Positions 10,365-19,801 of a DNA stretch of 64,000 nucleotides are shown piece by piece; positions within the stretch are counted from its first letter, which is position 1, and each line of letters begins with the position of its first letter. The position numbers were made by a program, and so were the translations under genes. The notes under the pieces were generated by a model. That model worked only from the letters and a program-made list of their open reading frames with translations, was not told the DNA's origin and searched no databases. This DNA comes from Gordonia aichiensis NBRC 108223 (GTDB taxonomy: Bacteria; Actinomycetota; Actinomycetes; Mycobacteriales; Mycobacteriaceae): NCBI RefSeq assembly GCF_000332975.1, contig NZ_BANR01000010.1:62001-126000 (forward strand), in the 5' to 3' direction.

Positions 10365-11135
10365 TCAGGTGAGTGAGACCTTCACGCCGCCCGAGAGCAT
10401 CGAGTCGTGCAGTTCTAGTGTTGCCGGGTTCGCGTCCTTGGGCATGTCGAAGACGATCTTGGCGTTGACCGTGTTCCCCGGATTGATGTTGTCCCACACC
10501 GGAATATCGGAACCGCCGAGCGCGATCTGCGCCGAGGTGCTCGGCTCGAAGCTGCGCCGCTGATCGTCGACGAGCTTCTGCTCCGTCGGCGAGAAACTCT
10601 TCGGCTCCTTGCTCGTGTTCTGCACCGTCATCGAAACGATCACGAACTGCCCCTGCGCCTGCTCGGTCAGGTAGGGATTGTCACCAACACTCGACAACCC
10701 CTTCTCGACCCCCGTCACCACGAACTCGAACTTGCCGTCGCGCACCGGGGTGTTCAGTCCTGCAACATCATTGCCCTTGCCCGAGTCGGAGTTCTGCTCG
10801 TCGGCACCCTGCTGCGACGAGCCACCGGACGTCGAACTCGACGACGAATCCGAGTCCGAGCCGCCACCGGACACCGCGACGATGATCACGATGAGCACCA
10901 CCAGTGCACCGAGGACCCACGGCCACTTGCGGCGCTTCTTCGGCGGCTGGTTGGGCGGCTGCGCACCGGGTGCCGCGGGAGGGAAGCCGTACTGCGGCAC
11001 CGTATTCGGCGCACCGGCGTACTGCTGTCCGCTACCGGCGTACTGCGACTGATCCACAGGAGGCTGCCACGAGCCGGGGTGGGATGCGCCCGGGTGGGAT
11101 GCGCCGGGGTGCGGCGCGTTCGGGGGGTTTGTCAT
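10365..11135 (-). CDS. Membrane-anchored DUF4352-domain protein
   Basis: About 256 residues. The proline- and glycine-rich N-terminus contains a short tandem repeat (HPGASHPGASHPG) and Gln/Tyr-rich sequence. It is followed by a basic KKRRK stop and one transmembrane helix (WPWVLGALVVLIVIIVAVSG), a Ser/Asp-rich linker, and an extracytoplasmic DUF4352 immunoglobulin-like domain (FEFVVTGVEKGL, FVIVSMTVQNTSKEPKSF, NAKIVFDMP). ATG 11135 is chosen because AAGGAAG lies 6-7 bases upstream. Such proteins are envelope-associated and of unknown role, possibly binding partners for secretion or cell-wall machinery. Confidence 0.85.
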   Translation of the reverse strand: MTNPPNAPHPGASHPGASHPGSWQPPVDQSQYAGSGQQYAGAPNTVPQYGFPPAAPGAQPPNQPPKKRRKWPWVLGALVVLIVIIVAVSGGGSDSDSSSSSTSGGSSQQGADEQNSDSGKGNDVAGLNTPVRDGKFEFVVTGVEKGLSSVGDNPYLTEQAQGQFVIVSMTVQNTSKEPKSFSPTEQKLVDDQRRSFEPSTSAQIALGGSDIPVWDNINPGNTVNAKIVFDMPKDANPATLELHDSMLSGGVKVSLT

Positions 11136-11338
11136 TGGTCTTCCTTCGTTCACGACGCCGTACGTTCGGCGACGAAAGGGACTCTAGGGAGCGACTCCGA
11201 CAAAAACGGCCCCGCGCTGGGTCGTCCGAACGATCGAATCTCCACGCCCGAATCAGTCACCGCGCAGTCGGCACCACACTGAGACGAGTTTTCCGAAAAC
11301 GTCTCGCAAGAATGGTTCGCGATGCTAAGACGTGAGGT

Positions 11339-12232
11339 ATGAATTCGCGCTTCTCCATGCGCCGGGTGGGGGTCTTCGTCGCTGCTGCGGCAGTGGGACT
11401 GCTCGCCTCGGTCTCGACCCCTGCACTCGCCACCGCCGCTCCTGCACCTGCACCTGCACCGCTGCGCTACGTCAACCTCGGAGACAGTTACTCCGCGGGC
11501 TCCGGCGTATCCCCCACCGCGCCGGACAAACCCGGCAGCTGTTCACAGTCGAGCAACAACTTCGCCCACGTGGTCGCACGTCGCAACGGCTTCTCGCTCA
11601 CCGATGTCAGTTGCGGCGGTGCCCAGACGAAAGACTTCTTCGCACGTCAATACCCTGACACCGCACCGCAATTGCACGCCTTACGCCCAGACACACAGCT
11701 TGTCACGCTGATGATCGGAGGCAACGACGGCAACGTCTTCGCCGGGACGGTCGCGAAGTGCATCGCCGCCGGTGTCGCTGCGGGATTCCGCGGGACACCA
11801 TGCAAGGACCAGTACGGTACGTCGATCGACAAGGAGATCCGCACCGCGACCTACCCCAAGATCGTGAAGGCACTCAAGGCTATTCGAGCGAAGTCGCCCA
11901 AGGCCAAGGTCGCCATCGTGAGCTACCCGCTGATCATGCCCGCAACCGCGCAGACCTGCACCAATCTGCCCGTCGCCGCGGGGGATCTGCCCTACGCGCA
12001 CGGTATCCAGACGACACTGAACGACGCTGTCAAACGCGCCGCCGAGGCCACCGGGGTGACCTACGTCGACGCCGCAACACCATCAATCGGTCACGACAGT
12101 TGCAAACCGGTCGGCGTCCGCTGGGTGGAGCCGATCTTCGGCACCGTTCAACCTATCCCGGTGCATCCCAACGCACTCGGCGAGCGCGAGATGGCAGGCA
12201 TCGTCAGCCGGACGCTCGGGTTGGCTCGGTAG
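11339..12232 (+). CDS. Secreted SGNH/GDSL esterase-lipase
   Basis: 297 residues with a classical signal peptide (MRRVGVFVAAAAVGLLASV..ALATAAPA) and an Ala-Pro linker. The SGNH blocks are clear: NLGDSYSAGSG with the nucleophilic Ser, the glycine block TDVSCGGAQTKDFF, GGNDGNVF with the oxyanion Asn, and HPNALGEREMA with the catalytic His. Six or more cysteines suggest disulfides, as in the Streptomyces scabies esterase group. It is exported and probably cleaves a lipid or cell-wall ester. This is the last ordinary gene before the defence island. Confidence 0.92.
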   Translation: MNSRFSMRRVGVFVAAAAVGLLASVSTPALATAAPAPAPAPLRYVNLGDSYSAGSGVSPTAPDKPGSCSQSSNNFAHVVARRNGFSLTDVSCGGAQTKDFFARQYPDTAPQLHALRPDTQLVTLMIGGNDGNVFAGTVAKCIAAGVAAGFRGTPCKDQYGTSIDKEIRTATYPKIVKALKAIRAKSPKAKVAIVSYPLIMPATAQTCTNLPVAAGDLPYAHGIQTTLNDAVKRAAEATGVTYVDAATPSIGHDSCKPVGVRWVEPIFGTVQPIPVHPNALGEREMAGIVSRTLGLAR

Positions 12233-12266
12233 AGAACCTCATCCGACGTCGACCTCGGCGCCGAAC

Positions 12267-12638
12267 TCAGCGGGCGCCAAGGTCCATCTCGTCAAGCATG
12301 CGCTCTAACTCGGCCTCGACCCGCGACTCCGCCGCACGAGTTTCTTGCTCGGGCGAGCGTCGTCGAACCACGTGGTCGAGGTCGGGAAGCAGGAGTCGCG
12401 GCGCGACCTTCAGTGCGTGTGCCAGTCGATATACCGTCGACAACTGCGGATCAGCGATGAAAGGGTCGCGGTTGCTCGCGTTGCGCTCGAGGTTCGAGAT
12501 CTGGTTGCGGTGCATTCCGGCCAGGTGAGCCAGTTCCTCTTGCGAGAGGCCACGTTTATGACGGACTAACCGTAGCCGGTTGCCGAACGAGTGACCGTAG
12601 GTTCCCCATTCCAGGGATCCACGCTCGTTGGTCGGCAC
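12267..12638 (-). CDS. XRE-family regulator of the defence island
   Basis: About 123 residues. A Cro/CI-type helix-turn-helix fills residues about 20-75 (FGNRLRLVRHKRGLSQEELA, HLAGMHRNQISNLERN), followed by a short acidic and arginine-rich tail (RVEAELERMLDEMDLGAR) that may dimerise. No Shine-Dalgarno is obvious; GTG 12638 or TTG 12647 are possible starts. It is divergent from the helicase, with two copies of a GCACAA-type palindrome between them, and the same site lies before the methyltransferase and the ATPase operon. It is therefore the probable repressor or timer of the whole island (inference). Confidence 0.85.
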   Translation of the reverse strand: MPTNERGSLEWGTYGHSFGNRLRLVRHKRGLSQEELAHLAGMHRNQISNLERNASNRDPFIADPQLSTVYRLAHALKVAPRLLLPDLDHVVRRRSPEQETRAAESRVEAELERMLDEMDLGAR

Positions 12639-12657
12639 AGATCCCAATGTGTCGGAC

Positions 12658-12689
12658 GCACAACGTATTGTCTGCACAACTAGATGTGT
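12658..12689. promoter_or_regulatory. Tandem operator between XRE gene and helicase
   Basis: Two abutting 16-mers, GCACAACGTATTGTCT (12658-12673) and GCACAACTAGATGTGT (12674-12689). Both are imperfect palindromes of the type found at 16223 and 19802. The first contains TATTGT, which could be a -10 box. The layout fits a CI-like repressor controlling its own gene and the helicase. Confidence 0.62.
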
Positions 12690-12709
12690 GTCAGCGAGGT
12701 GCGTTTGTC

Positions 12710-15700
12710 GTGAGGTTACGAGAACTGGTTGCGGGACTGCGACTACAGGGTCGGTGGCCCGCCCCCGTCGAGGTGCTGTCGGTGAGTTACCTCGGAGACT
12801 CCGCCGCGTCGATCGTCGTGCGTAGCCCTGACGGTACGATCGACGCCGAGTTGGTCTACCCGGATGAACTCGGTTCGACGATCACCGTTGTCGACGACGC
12901 GGATGCGCCATGGTCGTTCACCGCCGATCCCGCACAGTTCCGGCTCGCGGCAGAGGCACTGCGTATCCGGATGGCGGGCGTTCACGATCCGATGCTCGCG
13001 GTGGCCACCAGCGACATCTCGCCGTTGCCACACCAAATCCGCGCGGTCTACGGTGAGCTGCTGCCGCGGACACCGTTGCGATTCCTCCTCGCCGACGACC
13101 CGGGCGCAGGCAAGACAGTGATGGCCGGTCTCTACGCCAAGGAATTGATTCTCCGCGGCGACCTCGCACGGATGCTCATCGTCGCCCCCGGCGGACTCGT
13201 CGATCAATGGCAGGACGAACTCGACAGCAAGTTCGGCATCGCAACGGCCCTGCTGTCTCGTGAGCTCATTGACGCCAGCGTCGACGGCGATCCGTTTGCC
13301 GCACACCCCTTCCTGATCGCACGCATGGATCAACTCGCCCGTGACGACGAACTGCTCGAAAAGCTGACTCTTTCCGAATGGGACCTGGTGGTAGTCGACG
13401 AAGCGCACCGGATGTCGGCAAACTGGTGGGGTGGTGAACTCCGAAAGACCAAGCGGTTCAACCTCGGTCAGCTTCTCGGAGGTATAACGCGGCATCTGCT
13501 GCTGATGACAGCCACGCCGCACGCCGGCAGCGAAGAGAACTTCCAGGCGTTTCTGTCCCTACTCGATCCCGACCGCTTCGAAGGTCAACCACGCGGATCC
13601 GCCATCGCAGACACGACGGGCCTCATGCGTCGCATGGTCAAAGAAGAACTACTCACATTCGAAGGCAGACCACTCTTCCCTGAGCGCGTCGCCGAGACCG
13701 TCCCCTACCGACTGTCCGACGAGGAACAACAACTCTACGACGCGGTCACACATTACGTACGCGAGGAGATGAACCGGGCCGAAGCCAACCCCGACTCGCC
13801 CCAGCGTCGCACGGTCGGTTTCGCACTCACGGTGCTGCAGCGGCGTCTGGCGTCGAGCACCCACGCAATCCTTCGGAGTCTGGAACGTCGACGTCATCGC
13901 TTGGCCACCAAACGCGCCGAGATGGCAGCAGGGCGCCATTCGGCGGTGGAAGAGGGGCTTCGCCTACCGCGCGCCGATCAATTCGACGACCCGGACGAGT
14001 GGAGCGCCGAAGAGTTCGAGCACATCGAAGAGGAAGTGGTCGACGCCGCCACCGCAGCACGCACCGTCGCAGAGCTCGACGTCGAGATCGCACTGCTGGA
14101 CGATCTTATCGCATTGGCCACCCGGGTCCGCAACAGTGGCGTCGACCGGAAGTGGGCGGAGTTGCGCACACTGCTCGCCGATCGTTCACTGCTCCGAGAC
14201 AGTGACGGCGCACCTCGCAAGCTGATCATCTTCACCGAGCATCGCGACACGCTCGAGTATCTGGCACGGCAGATCCGTAACGTGCTGGGCGACGACGACG
14301 CCGTTCTCACCATTCACGGCGGAACCCGTCGGACCGATCGAAAAGCGATACGTGAACTGTTCACCCAGGAGCTCGATCGTCGGGTGCTCGTAGCCACCGA
14401 CGCTGCAGGCGAAGGTCTGAACCTGCAGGCCGCGCACCTGATGATCAACTACGACCTCCCCTGGAATCCCAACCGGTTGGAACAACGATTCGGCCGCATC
14501 CACCGCATCGGGCAAGAGCACGTCTGCCGACTATGGAACATCGTCGCCGACGAAACACGAGAGGGCCAAGTCTTCGTCCGACTCCTCGACAAGATGGAGC
14601 AGCAGCGAAAAGCTTACGGCGGCAAACTCTTCGACGTTCTCGGCGATGCCTTTGCGGAGAAACCGCTGCGCGAGTTGCTGATGGATGCGATCCGCTACGG
14701 CGACGACCCAGCGCGGATTGCCGAAATCGAGCGCGTCGTCGACGCCCAGGTCGCCGAGGGCTGCGAGGAACTGATCAACGATCGAGCCCTGGCTCGCGAA
14801 ACACTCGACCCGCTCGAACTCGACCGGCTTCGGCGCGAGATGGACGACGCGATGGCACGCCGTCTGCAGCCGCACTACATCGAAGCCTTCTTCACCGATG
14901 CTTTCGGTCAGTTCGGGGGACGCCTGACCCGCAGAGAACGCCAGCGATTCCAGATCAGCAATGTCCCGGCATCGCTTCGCCAACGGCCTGTCCGCCGCGA
15001 GCATGCCGGCCGCCCGGTGGTCCGGTCATACGAGCGAGTCACGTTCGATCCCACGGCCGTGGCGATCCGCGAGGGACGTCAGGCAGAACTCCTCGCTCCC
15101 GGGCACCCTCTGTTCGACGCAGTGCTCGATACCACGATCGAGCGAGCGCACAGTCTCCTCGAGATCGGCACCACCCTGTTCGACCCGCTCGACACGGCAA
15201 CCGAACCGTACGTGCTCATGGCTATGACCGGCGAGATCCATGACGGCCACCGGCGGGTGGTCAGCAAGCGATTCAGCTTCGTGGCCCTCCACTCGAACGG
15301 GTCTGTCGCCGACGCAGGCCCGGCGCCCCACTTGGATCTGTCACCCCTGCCCGACGCCGCCACTGCCGCAGCGTCGAAGGCCTTGACCGAGAATTGGATT
15401 CGCGCCGACCTGGCCGACCGCGCGATGGGGTGGGCTGGCGGAATCGCACAGCCCGCTCACCTCGCAGAGGTCCGTGCACAGCTTATGCCCAGTATCGAGA
15501 AGACCTCTGCCGCCGTGCGAGCCCGCCTCATCGGTCAGATCAACTACCTCGATTCCGAGTCGGCGCGCGTCCGCGAATCGCAAGCGACAGGTCGGGGTCG
15601 GCGGGCAAGGTACAGCCCAGAGTGGCTGGAGGCACGTGCCCGCGAACTCGAGCAGCGCTTGGCTACTCGGACGGACGAACTCGCACGCGACGCGATACTC

Positions 15701-16192
15701 ACCGCCAAGCCGCCGGTACTCACGGCCGTGATGCTCGTGATTCCAGCGGGCATGGTCGGTGGATCCGTCGCCGATCTCGCCCGCGACACCACCATCACTG
15801 AGCGTCGGGGCGTCGACGCTGTGCTGGCCGCCGAGATTGCGCTGGGTCGCGATCCCGAAGAGATGGCGCACAACCACAAGGGGTACGACATTCGCTCGTT
15901 GCCTGCGCCCGACGAACAGGGCGTGCGCGGACCAACCGTGTTCATCGAGGTCAAGGGCCGCGTCGAGGGTGCGGATCACTTCTCGATCAGCTACAGCGAG
16001 GTGATGCAGGCCCGCAACACCGGCCTCAACCATCGTCTCGCGCTGGTATCCGTCTCCGACCGCGGACCCGAGTTCGACGAGATCCGCTACCTCACCGACT
16101 ACTTCCGCAACTTCAACATGGGCGACACCGACACGGCGACGATCATGATCGACTGGCCAAAGGCGTGGTCGAAGGGGAAGCCACCGCACTAA
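12710..16192 (+). CDS. SNF2-family helicase with C-terminal DUF3883 nuclease-like domain
   Basis: About 1160 residues. The superfamily-2 motor has Walker A ADDPGAGKTVMAG (about 127-139), the DEAH box VVVDEAHRM (about 229-232), motif III LLLMTATPHAG, and motifs V-VI TDAAGEGLNLQ and EQRFGRIHRIGQ (about 590-600). A long helical middle region follows. The last about 130 residues hold NHKGYDIRSLPAP and VFIEVKGRVEGADHFSISYSE, which match DUF3883, a PD-(D/E)xK-like fold related to Mrr/NotI-type nucleases (Asp about 1060, ExK about 1081). GTG 12710 is chosen because GCGAGG lies 10 bases upstream and it keeps the operator outside the gene; ATG 12647 is the alternative. It probably translocates on invading DNA in the island's defence system. 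Confidence 0.9.
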   Translation: MRLRELVAGLRLQGRWPAPVEVLSVSYLGDSAASIVVRSPDGTIDAELVYPDELGSTITVVDDADAPWSFTADPAQFRLAAEALRIRMAGVHDPMLAVATSDISPLPHQIRAVYGELLPRTPLRFLLADDPGAGKTVMAGLYAKELILRGDLARMLIVAPGGLVDQWQDELDSKFGIATALLSRELIDASVDGDPFAAHPFLIARMDQLARDDELLEKLTLSEWDLVVVDEAHRMSANWWGGELRKTKRFNLGQLLGGITRHLLLMTATPHAGSEENFQAFLSLLDPDRFEGQPRGSAIADTTGLMRRMVKEELLTFEGRPLFPERVAETVPYRLSDEEQQLYDAVTHYVREEMNRAEANPDSPQRRTVGFALTVLQRRLASSTHAILRSLERRRHRLATKRAEMAAGRHSAVEEGLRLPRADQFDDPDEWSAEEFEHIEEEVVDAATAARTVAELDVEIALLDDLIALATRVRNSGVDRKWAELRTLLADRSLLRDSDGAPRKLIIFTEHRDTLEYLARQIRNVLGDDDAVLTIHGGTRRTDRKAIRELFTQELDRRVLVATDAAGEGLNLQAAHLMINYDLPWNPNRLEQRFGRIHRIGQEHVCRLWNIVADETREGQVFVRLLDKMEQQRKAYGGKLFDVLGDAFAEKPLRELLMDAIRYGDDPARIAEIERVVDAQVAEGCEELINDRALARETLDPLELDRLRREMDDAMARRLQPHYIEAFFTDAFGQFGGRLTRRERQRFQISNVPASLRQRPVRREHAGRPVVRSYERVTFDPTAVAIREGRQAELLAPGHPLFDAVLDTTIERAHSLLEIGTTLFDPLDTATEPYVLMAMTGEIHDGHRRVVSKRFSFVALHSNGSVADAGPAPHLDLSPLPDAATAAASKALTENWIRADLADRAMGWAGGIAQPAHLAEVRAQLMPSIEKTSAAVRARLIGQINYLDSESARVRESQATGRGRRARYSPEWLEARARELEQRLATRTDELARDAILTAKPPVLTAVMLVIPAGMVGGSVADLARDTTITERRGVDAVLAAEIALGRDPEEMAHNHKGYDIRSLPAPDEQGVRGPTVFIEVKGRVEGADHFSISYSEVMQARNTGLNHRLALVSVSDRGPEFDEIRYLTDYFRNFNMGDTDTATIMIDWPKAWSKGKPPH

Positions 16193-16222
16193 GCCGAATG
16201 GAGTATCCACCCCAACGCTCGC

Positions 16223-16238
16223 GCACATCATGTTGTGC
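16223..16238. promoter_or_regulatory. Operator-like palindrome upstream of the methyltransferase
   Basis: GCACATCATGTTGTGC is a perfect palindrome except for the T-T pair at positions 6 and 11. It lies 39 bases before the methyltransferase start and just upstream of TATGTT or TAGCTT boxes that could be -10 elements. The 15-base core CACATCATGTTGTGC recurs exactly upstream of the HEPN-DUF499 gene. A further perfect decamer CAACATGTTG lies inside the coding start at 16292-16301. Confidence 0.68.
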
Positions 16239-16276
16239 GTTATGTTGAGTAGCTTTGCACCGGACGAGAGGCGACC

Positions 16277-19054
16277 ATGTCTGACGACACACAACATGTT
16301 GGTAAGCGAAAGTTGATCGAGGTCAGCCTGCCTTTGCAGAAGATCAACGAAGCGTCCGCACGCGAGAAGTCGATCCGCCACGGGCACCCGTCGACGCTGC
16401 ACCTCTGGTGGTCACGCAAACCGCTTGCAACGTCACGCGCCGTGCTGTTCGCGCAGCTCGTCGATGACCCTTCCGCTCGCCCCGATCTCTACCCGACCGA
16501 GGAAGACCAGACCCTCGAACGCAAGAAACTCCACGAGTTGATCGAACGCCTCGTGGTGTGGGAGAACTCCAACGACGAAGAGTTACTCCGCGAGGCGCAC
16601 GCGAAGATCCTTGGGTCAACCGGCGGTAATCCACCGCCAATCCTCGACCCGTTCGCGGGTGGCGGATCAATCCCGCTGGAAGCCCAACGACTAGGCCTAG
16701 AGGCACACGCTTCGGATCTGAATCCCGTTGCAGTGCTCATCAACAAGGCCCTCATCGAAATTCCGCCAAAGTTCGCCGGCAAGCGCCCGGTATTCCCCGG
16801 CGCCGCAGACGAGACGATTCAAAGCTGGCCGCGCGCCACCGGCCTCGCCGAGGACGTGCGTCGTTACGGACAGTGGATGCGCGACGAAGCCGAGAAGCGC
16901 ATCGGGCACCTCTACCCCAAGGCGACGCTTCCCGACGGCTCACAGGCAAACGTAATCGCCTGGATCTGGGCACGCACCGTTACATGCCCCAATCCGGAAT
17001 GCCGCATTCAGATGCCATTAACCAGTAAGTGGTGGCTCGGCAAGAAGAAGGGCAAGGAGGCATACGTCGTCCCCGTGGTCGAGGGGAAGACCGTCCGGTT
17101 CGAGATCGGGCATGATCCGCAGTTCGCACCGACAGCAGAGTCGGACGGAACCGTCGGGCGCACCGGTGCCACCTGCGTGCGGTGTGGGACGTCGGTTGAA
17201 CTGAAGTACATTCGCGCCGAGGGCAAAGCGGGGCGAATTGGCGCCCAGCTGATGGCCACCGTCGCCGAAGGTAATAGGCGGCGGGTCTACCTTGAGCCCA
17301 CGGCATCGGACGCGGCGACTGCTGATGTGCCAGTTCCCGTGGGAGCACCTGCCGGTGATCTGCCCACCAATCCGCGCGATTTCAAGACACCAAACTATGG
17401 GATGACTACCTTCGCTTCCCTATTCACCCCACGCCAACTCACTGCGCTGACCACGTTCAGCGACCTGGTGAGCGAAGCCCGCGAACTCATCGTCCGTGAC
17501 GCCCTCGCCGCCGGACTGCCCCACGCACCCAGTCTCGACGACGGCGGCACCGGCGCCGAAGCGTACGCCGATGCAGTGGCTACGTACTTGGGCGAAACGA
17601 TAAGCCGATTGGCGGACCTAGCCAATTCGCTTGCCTCATGGGAACCGTTTGCCGAATGCCCGAGACACCTCTTCGCACGACAAGCGATCCCGATGATCTG
17701 GGATTACGGAGAGGGGAATCCACTTGGCGCATCTTCCGGGTCATGGCTAACGCTCCTCGACGGGACTCGTCGTGCCTTCGAGAGCCGCGCGTTCTCCCGA
17801 TGCGAACCTCAAGCATATGCACAGCAGTCGGACGCTATCCGCACCCTGGGTGCTCGAGGCGTTTTGTCCACAGATCCTCCCTACTACGACAACATCGGTT
17901 ACTCCGACCTCTCCGACTTCTTTTACGTATGGCTGCGCCGCTCATTGCGCAAGGTCCACCCGGGCATCCTGTCGACGCTACTGGTCCCGAAAACCGAGGA
18001 GCTGGTGGCAAATCCGTATCGTCATGGTGGCAAGGACGGCGCTCAAAAGTTCTTCGAAGAAGGCTTTCTTAGAGTCTTTCGTGAGGCCCGCGAAACCGCA
18101 CTCCCCGACTTCCCAATCACTGTCTACTACGCCTTCAAACAGCAGGACTCCTCAACGTCCGGTCAGTCGTCGACCGGCTGGGAGACGCTGCTAGAGGGCA
18201 TGATTCAGTCCGGTTGGCAAATCACTGCCACGTGGCCCGTGCGGAGCGAAGCAAGCAACCGCATGCTCGCACACGGCACTAACGCCCTCGCCTCCTCCAT
18301 CGTCCTCGCCTGCCGCCCTCGCCCCGAGAACGCTCCCCGCACCGACCGCCGCGGCTTCATCAACGCACTCAAAGCCGAACTGCCGCAGAAGCTTCGAGAA
18401 CTCCAGCAGGGCGCCATTGCGCCCGTCGACGTCCCGCAGGCCGTGATCGGCCCCGGTATGACGGTCTTCTCCCGCTATAGCGCCGTGCTCGAAGACGACG
18501 GCTCGATGATGACCGTTCGTACCGCTCTCCAGCGGATCAATGCCATCCTCGACGAAGTGCTCACCGAGTTGGAGAACGACTACGACAACCAGACTCGTTT
18601 CGCGCTCACCTGGTTCCGCCAATCCGGTTTCGACACAGGTAGGTTCGGCGATGCCGAAAGCATTGCCAATGCCCGCGGTGTCAACCTCGAAGCGCTCGAC
18701 CGCGCAGGAATCCTTACCAAGGGCGGCGGGAAGGTCGCACTGATTGCGCCGTCGGATATGCCTGCCGACTACGACCCGTCAACCGACACCGCGATCAGCC
18801 AATGGGAGGTGGTGATGCATCTGACGCGCGTGCTCGCCGAGGACGGCGTACCCGCGGCCGCAGCGCTTCTCGGCAGAGTTCCGCGCACCGTCGATTGGGA
18901 TCTGTGCAAAGAACTCGCGAGCCTGTTGTTCAAGCTCGCGGAGGACAAGAAGAAATCCAAGCTCGCCGTCGACTTCAACAATCTCGGTGCGGCGTGGAAT
19001 GACATCGCACGCCAGGCCCCCGAGGCGTCGTACCAACCGACTCTCCTCGACTGA
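16277..19054 (+). CDS. DUF1156 adenine-specific DNA methyltransferase
   Basis: 925 residues. The N-terminal DUF1156 block is clear (KRKLIEVSLPLQKINEASAR, then STLHLWWSRKPLATSRAVLF). The SAM-binding motif I is DPFAGGGSIPLEA (about 124-136), followed by ASDLNPVAVL. The amino-methylation motif IV is STDPPYYDN (about 531-539). A zinc ribbon is likely from CPNPEC (about 236-241) and CVRCG (about 300-304). The order motif I before IV and the DPPY tetrapeptide indicate N6-adenine or N4-cytosine methylation, and the family is usually annotated as adenine-specific. GAGAGG precedes the ATG. It probably modifies host DNA so that the helicase and ATPase ignore it. No target-recognition site can be read. 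Confidence 0.92.
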   Translation: MSDDTQHVGKRKLIEVSLPLQKINEASAREKSIRHGHPSTLHLWWSRKPLATSRAVLFAQLVDDPSARPDLYPTEEDQTLERKKLHELIERLVVWENSNDEELLREAHAKILGSTGGNPPPILDPFAGGGSIPLEAQRLGLEAHASDLNPVAVLINKALIEIPPKFAGKRPVFPGAADETIQSWPRATGLAEDVRRYGQWMRDEAEKRIGHLYPKATLPDGSQANVIAWIWARTVTCPNPECRIQMPLTSKWWLGKKKGKEAYVVPVVEGKTVRFEIGHDPQFAPTAESDGTVGRTGATCVRCGTSVELKYIRAEGKAGRIGAQLMATVAEGNRRRVYLEPTASDAATADVPVPVGAPAGDLPTNPRDFKTPNYGMTTFASLFTPRQLTALTTFSDLVSEARELIVRDALAAGLPHAPSLDDGGTGAEAYADAVATYLGETISRLADLANSLASWEPFAECPRHLFARQAIPMIWDYGEGNPLGASSGSWLTLLDGTRRAFESRAFSRCEPQAYAQQSDAIRTLGARGVLSTDPPYYDNIGYSDLSDFFYVWLRRSLRKVHPGILSTLLVPKTEELVANPYRHGGKDGAQKFFEEGFLRVFREARETALPDFPITVYYAFKQQDSSTSGQSSTGWETLLEGMIQSGWQITATWPVRSEASNRMLAHGTNALASSIVLACRPRPENAPRTDRRGFINALKAELPQKLRELQQGAIAPVDVPQAVIGPGMTVFSRYSAVLEDDGSMMTVRTALQRINAILDEVLTELENDYDNQTRFALTWFRQSGFDTGRFGDAESIANARGVNLEALDRAGILTKGGGKVALIAPSDMPADYDPSTDTAISQWEVVMHLTRVLAEDGVPAAAALLGRVPRTVDWDLCKELASLLFKLAEDKKKSKLAVDFNNLGAAWNDIARQAPEASYQPTLLD

Positions 19055-19087
19055 CGTCCCGGATCACGACGTGCCGGAAGGCGCCGT

Positions 19088-19473
19088 TCATCGGATGAAG
19101 GTCACGACGACCGGCAGGTCGAGGTCTGCCCACGCACGATCGGCGGTCAGCACAACAGGCGGCTCACTGCGCGCGGCGAGTGCGAGACAGCACCGATCCC
19201 CCAGGGACAGCGATTGTCCGCCGTCGACCGACCGCATAGCTGCAACCACCAATGCATCGGCCGCGTCCAGTGATTCGATCAGCACTCCTGCCGCGATCAG
19301 CAACGCGTTGACCTCTTCGATGTCTCCGCCGACGTCCACCACCTTGCCGAGCACCTCGGCTAGGTTCGCCGCCGACATCACGCCGCCGCCCTCGGTCAAT
19401 ACCTTCTGTACAAGATCGGCGCCGGCTCGTCGTTGAGCAGCGCAAGCAACGCCGACGCGTCGAGTACGGTCAC
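19088..19473 (-). pseudogene. vapC: VapC-type PIN-domain toxin with a one-base frameshift
   Basis: GTG 19473 overlaps the stop of vapB (GTGA). It reads VTVLDASALLALLNDEPA, the normal start of a PIN toxin, then runs to a stop after about 25 codons. The rest of the PIN domain continues in another frame from GADLVQKVLTE through NLAEVLGKV, LSLGDRCCLALA and VVLTADRAWADLDL to 19088. The two pieces join if one base is restored within GGCGCCGG at 19418-19425. The span of 386 bases is one short of 129 codons. All four expected acidic residues are still present. It could be a true disruption, a sequencing error, or (less likely) recoding. An intact protein would be a Mg-dependent RNase of about 128 residues. 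Confidence 0.8.
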
Positions 19474-19715
19474 GTGCCGCTCTCGACCTCTGCGAGTCGT
19501 TCTGCGAGCAGTGCTTCGACAAGCGACCTGCCTCGGGACCGCGCCGCCAACGCTCCCCGCAACGACCGCAGTGCGTCCGCTGGACGTTCGATCACCAGAC
19601 GATCACCGACTCGTTGCACCGACAAGACATCTCCCTCTCGCAAGTCCAGTTCGCTACGCAGGTCAGCGGGCACGACCAGCCTGCCCTGCTTTCCCAGAAC
19701 CACCGTGGCACTCAT
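19470..19715 (-). CDS. vapB: VapB-type antitoxin with AbrB/MazE swapped-hairpin domain
   Basis: 81 residues. MSATVVLGKQGRLVVPADLR and the following LDLREGDVLSVQRVGDRLVIE form a SpoVT-AbrB looped-hinge DNA-binding domain. The C-terminal helical part (SLVEALLAERLAEVESG) would wrap the toxin. The stop overlaps the toxin start by GTGA. The pair runs opposite to the defence genes, between the methyltransferase and the ATPase operon. If the toxin is really broken, the antitoxin may survive as a lone regulator. Confidence 0.87.
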   Translation of the reverse strand: MSATVVLGKQGRLVVPADLRSELDLREGDVLSVQRVGDRLVIERPADALRSLRGALAARSRGRSLVEALLAERLAEVESGT

Positions 19716-19801
19716 CAGTCAATGATGGCACTACTCCTAACGCCCTGCCACAGGGTGCATGTCCGATGTGTCGGTACCTGTGGATAGAGTCGTCAGCAAT
19801 T

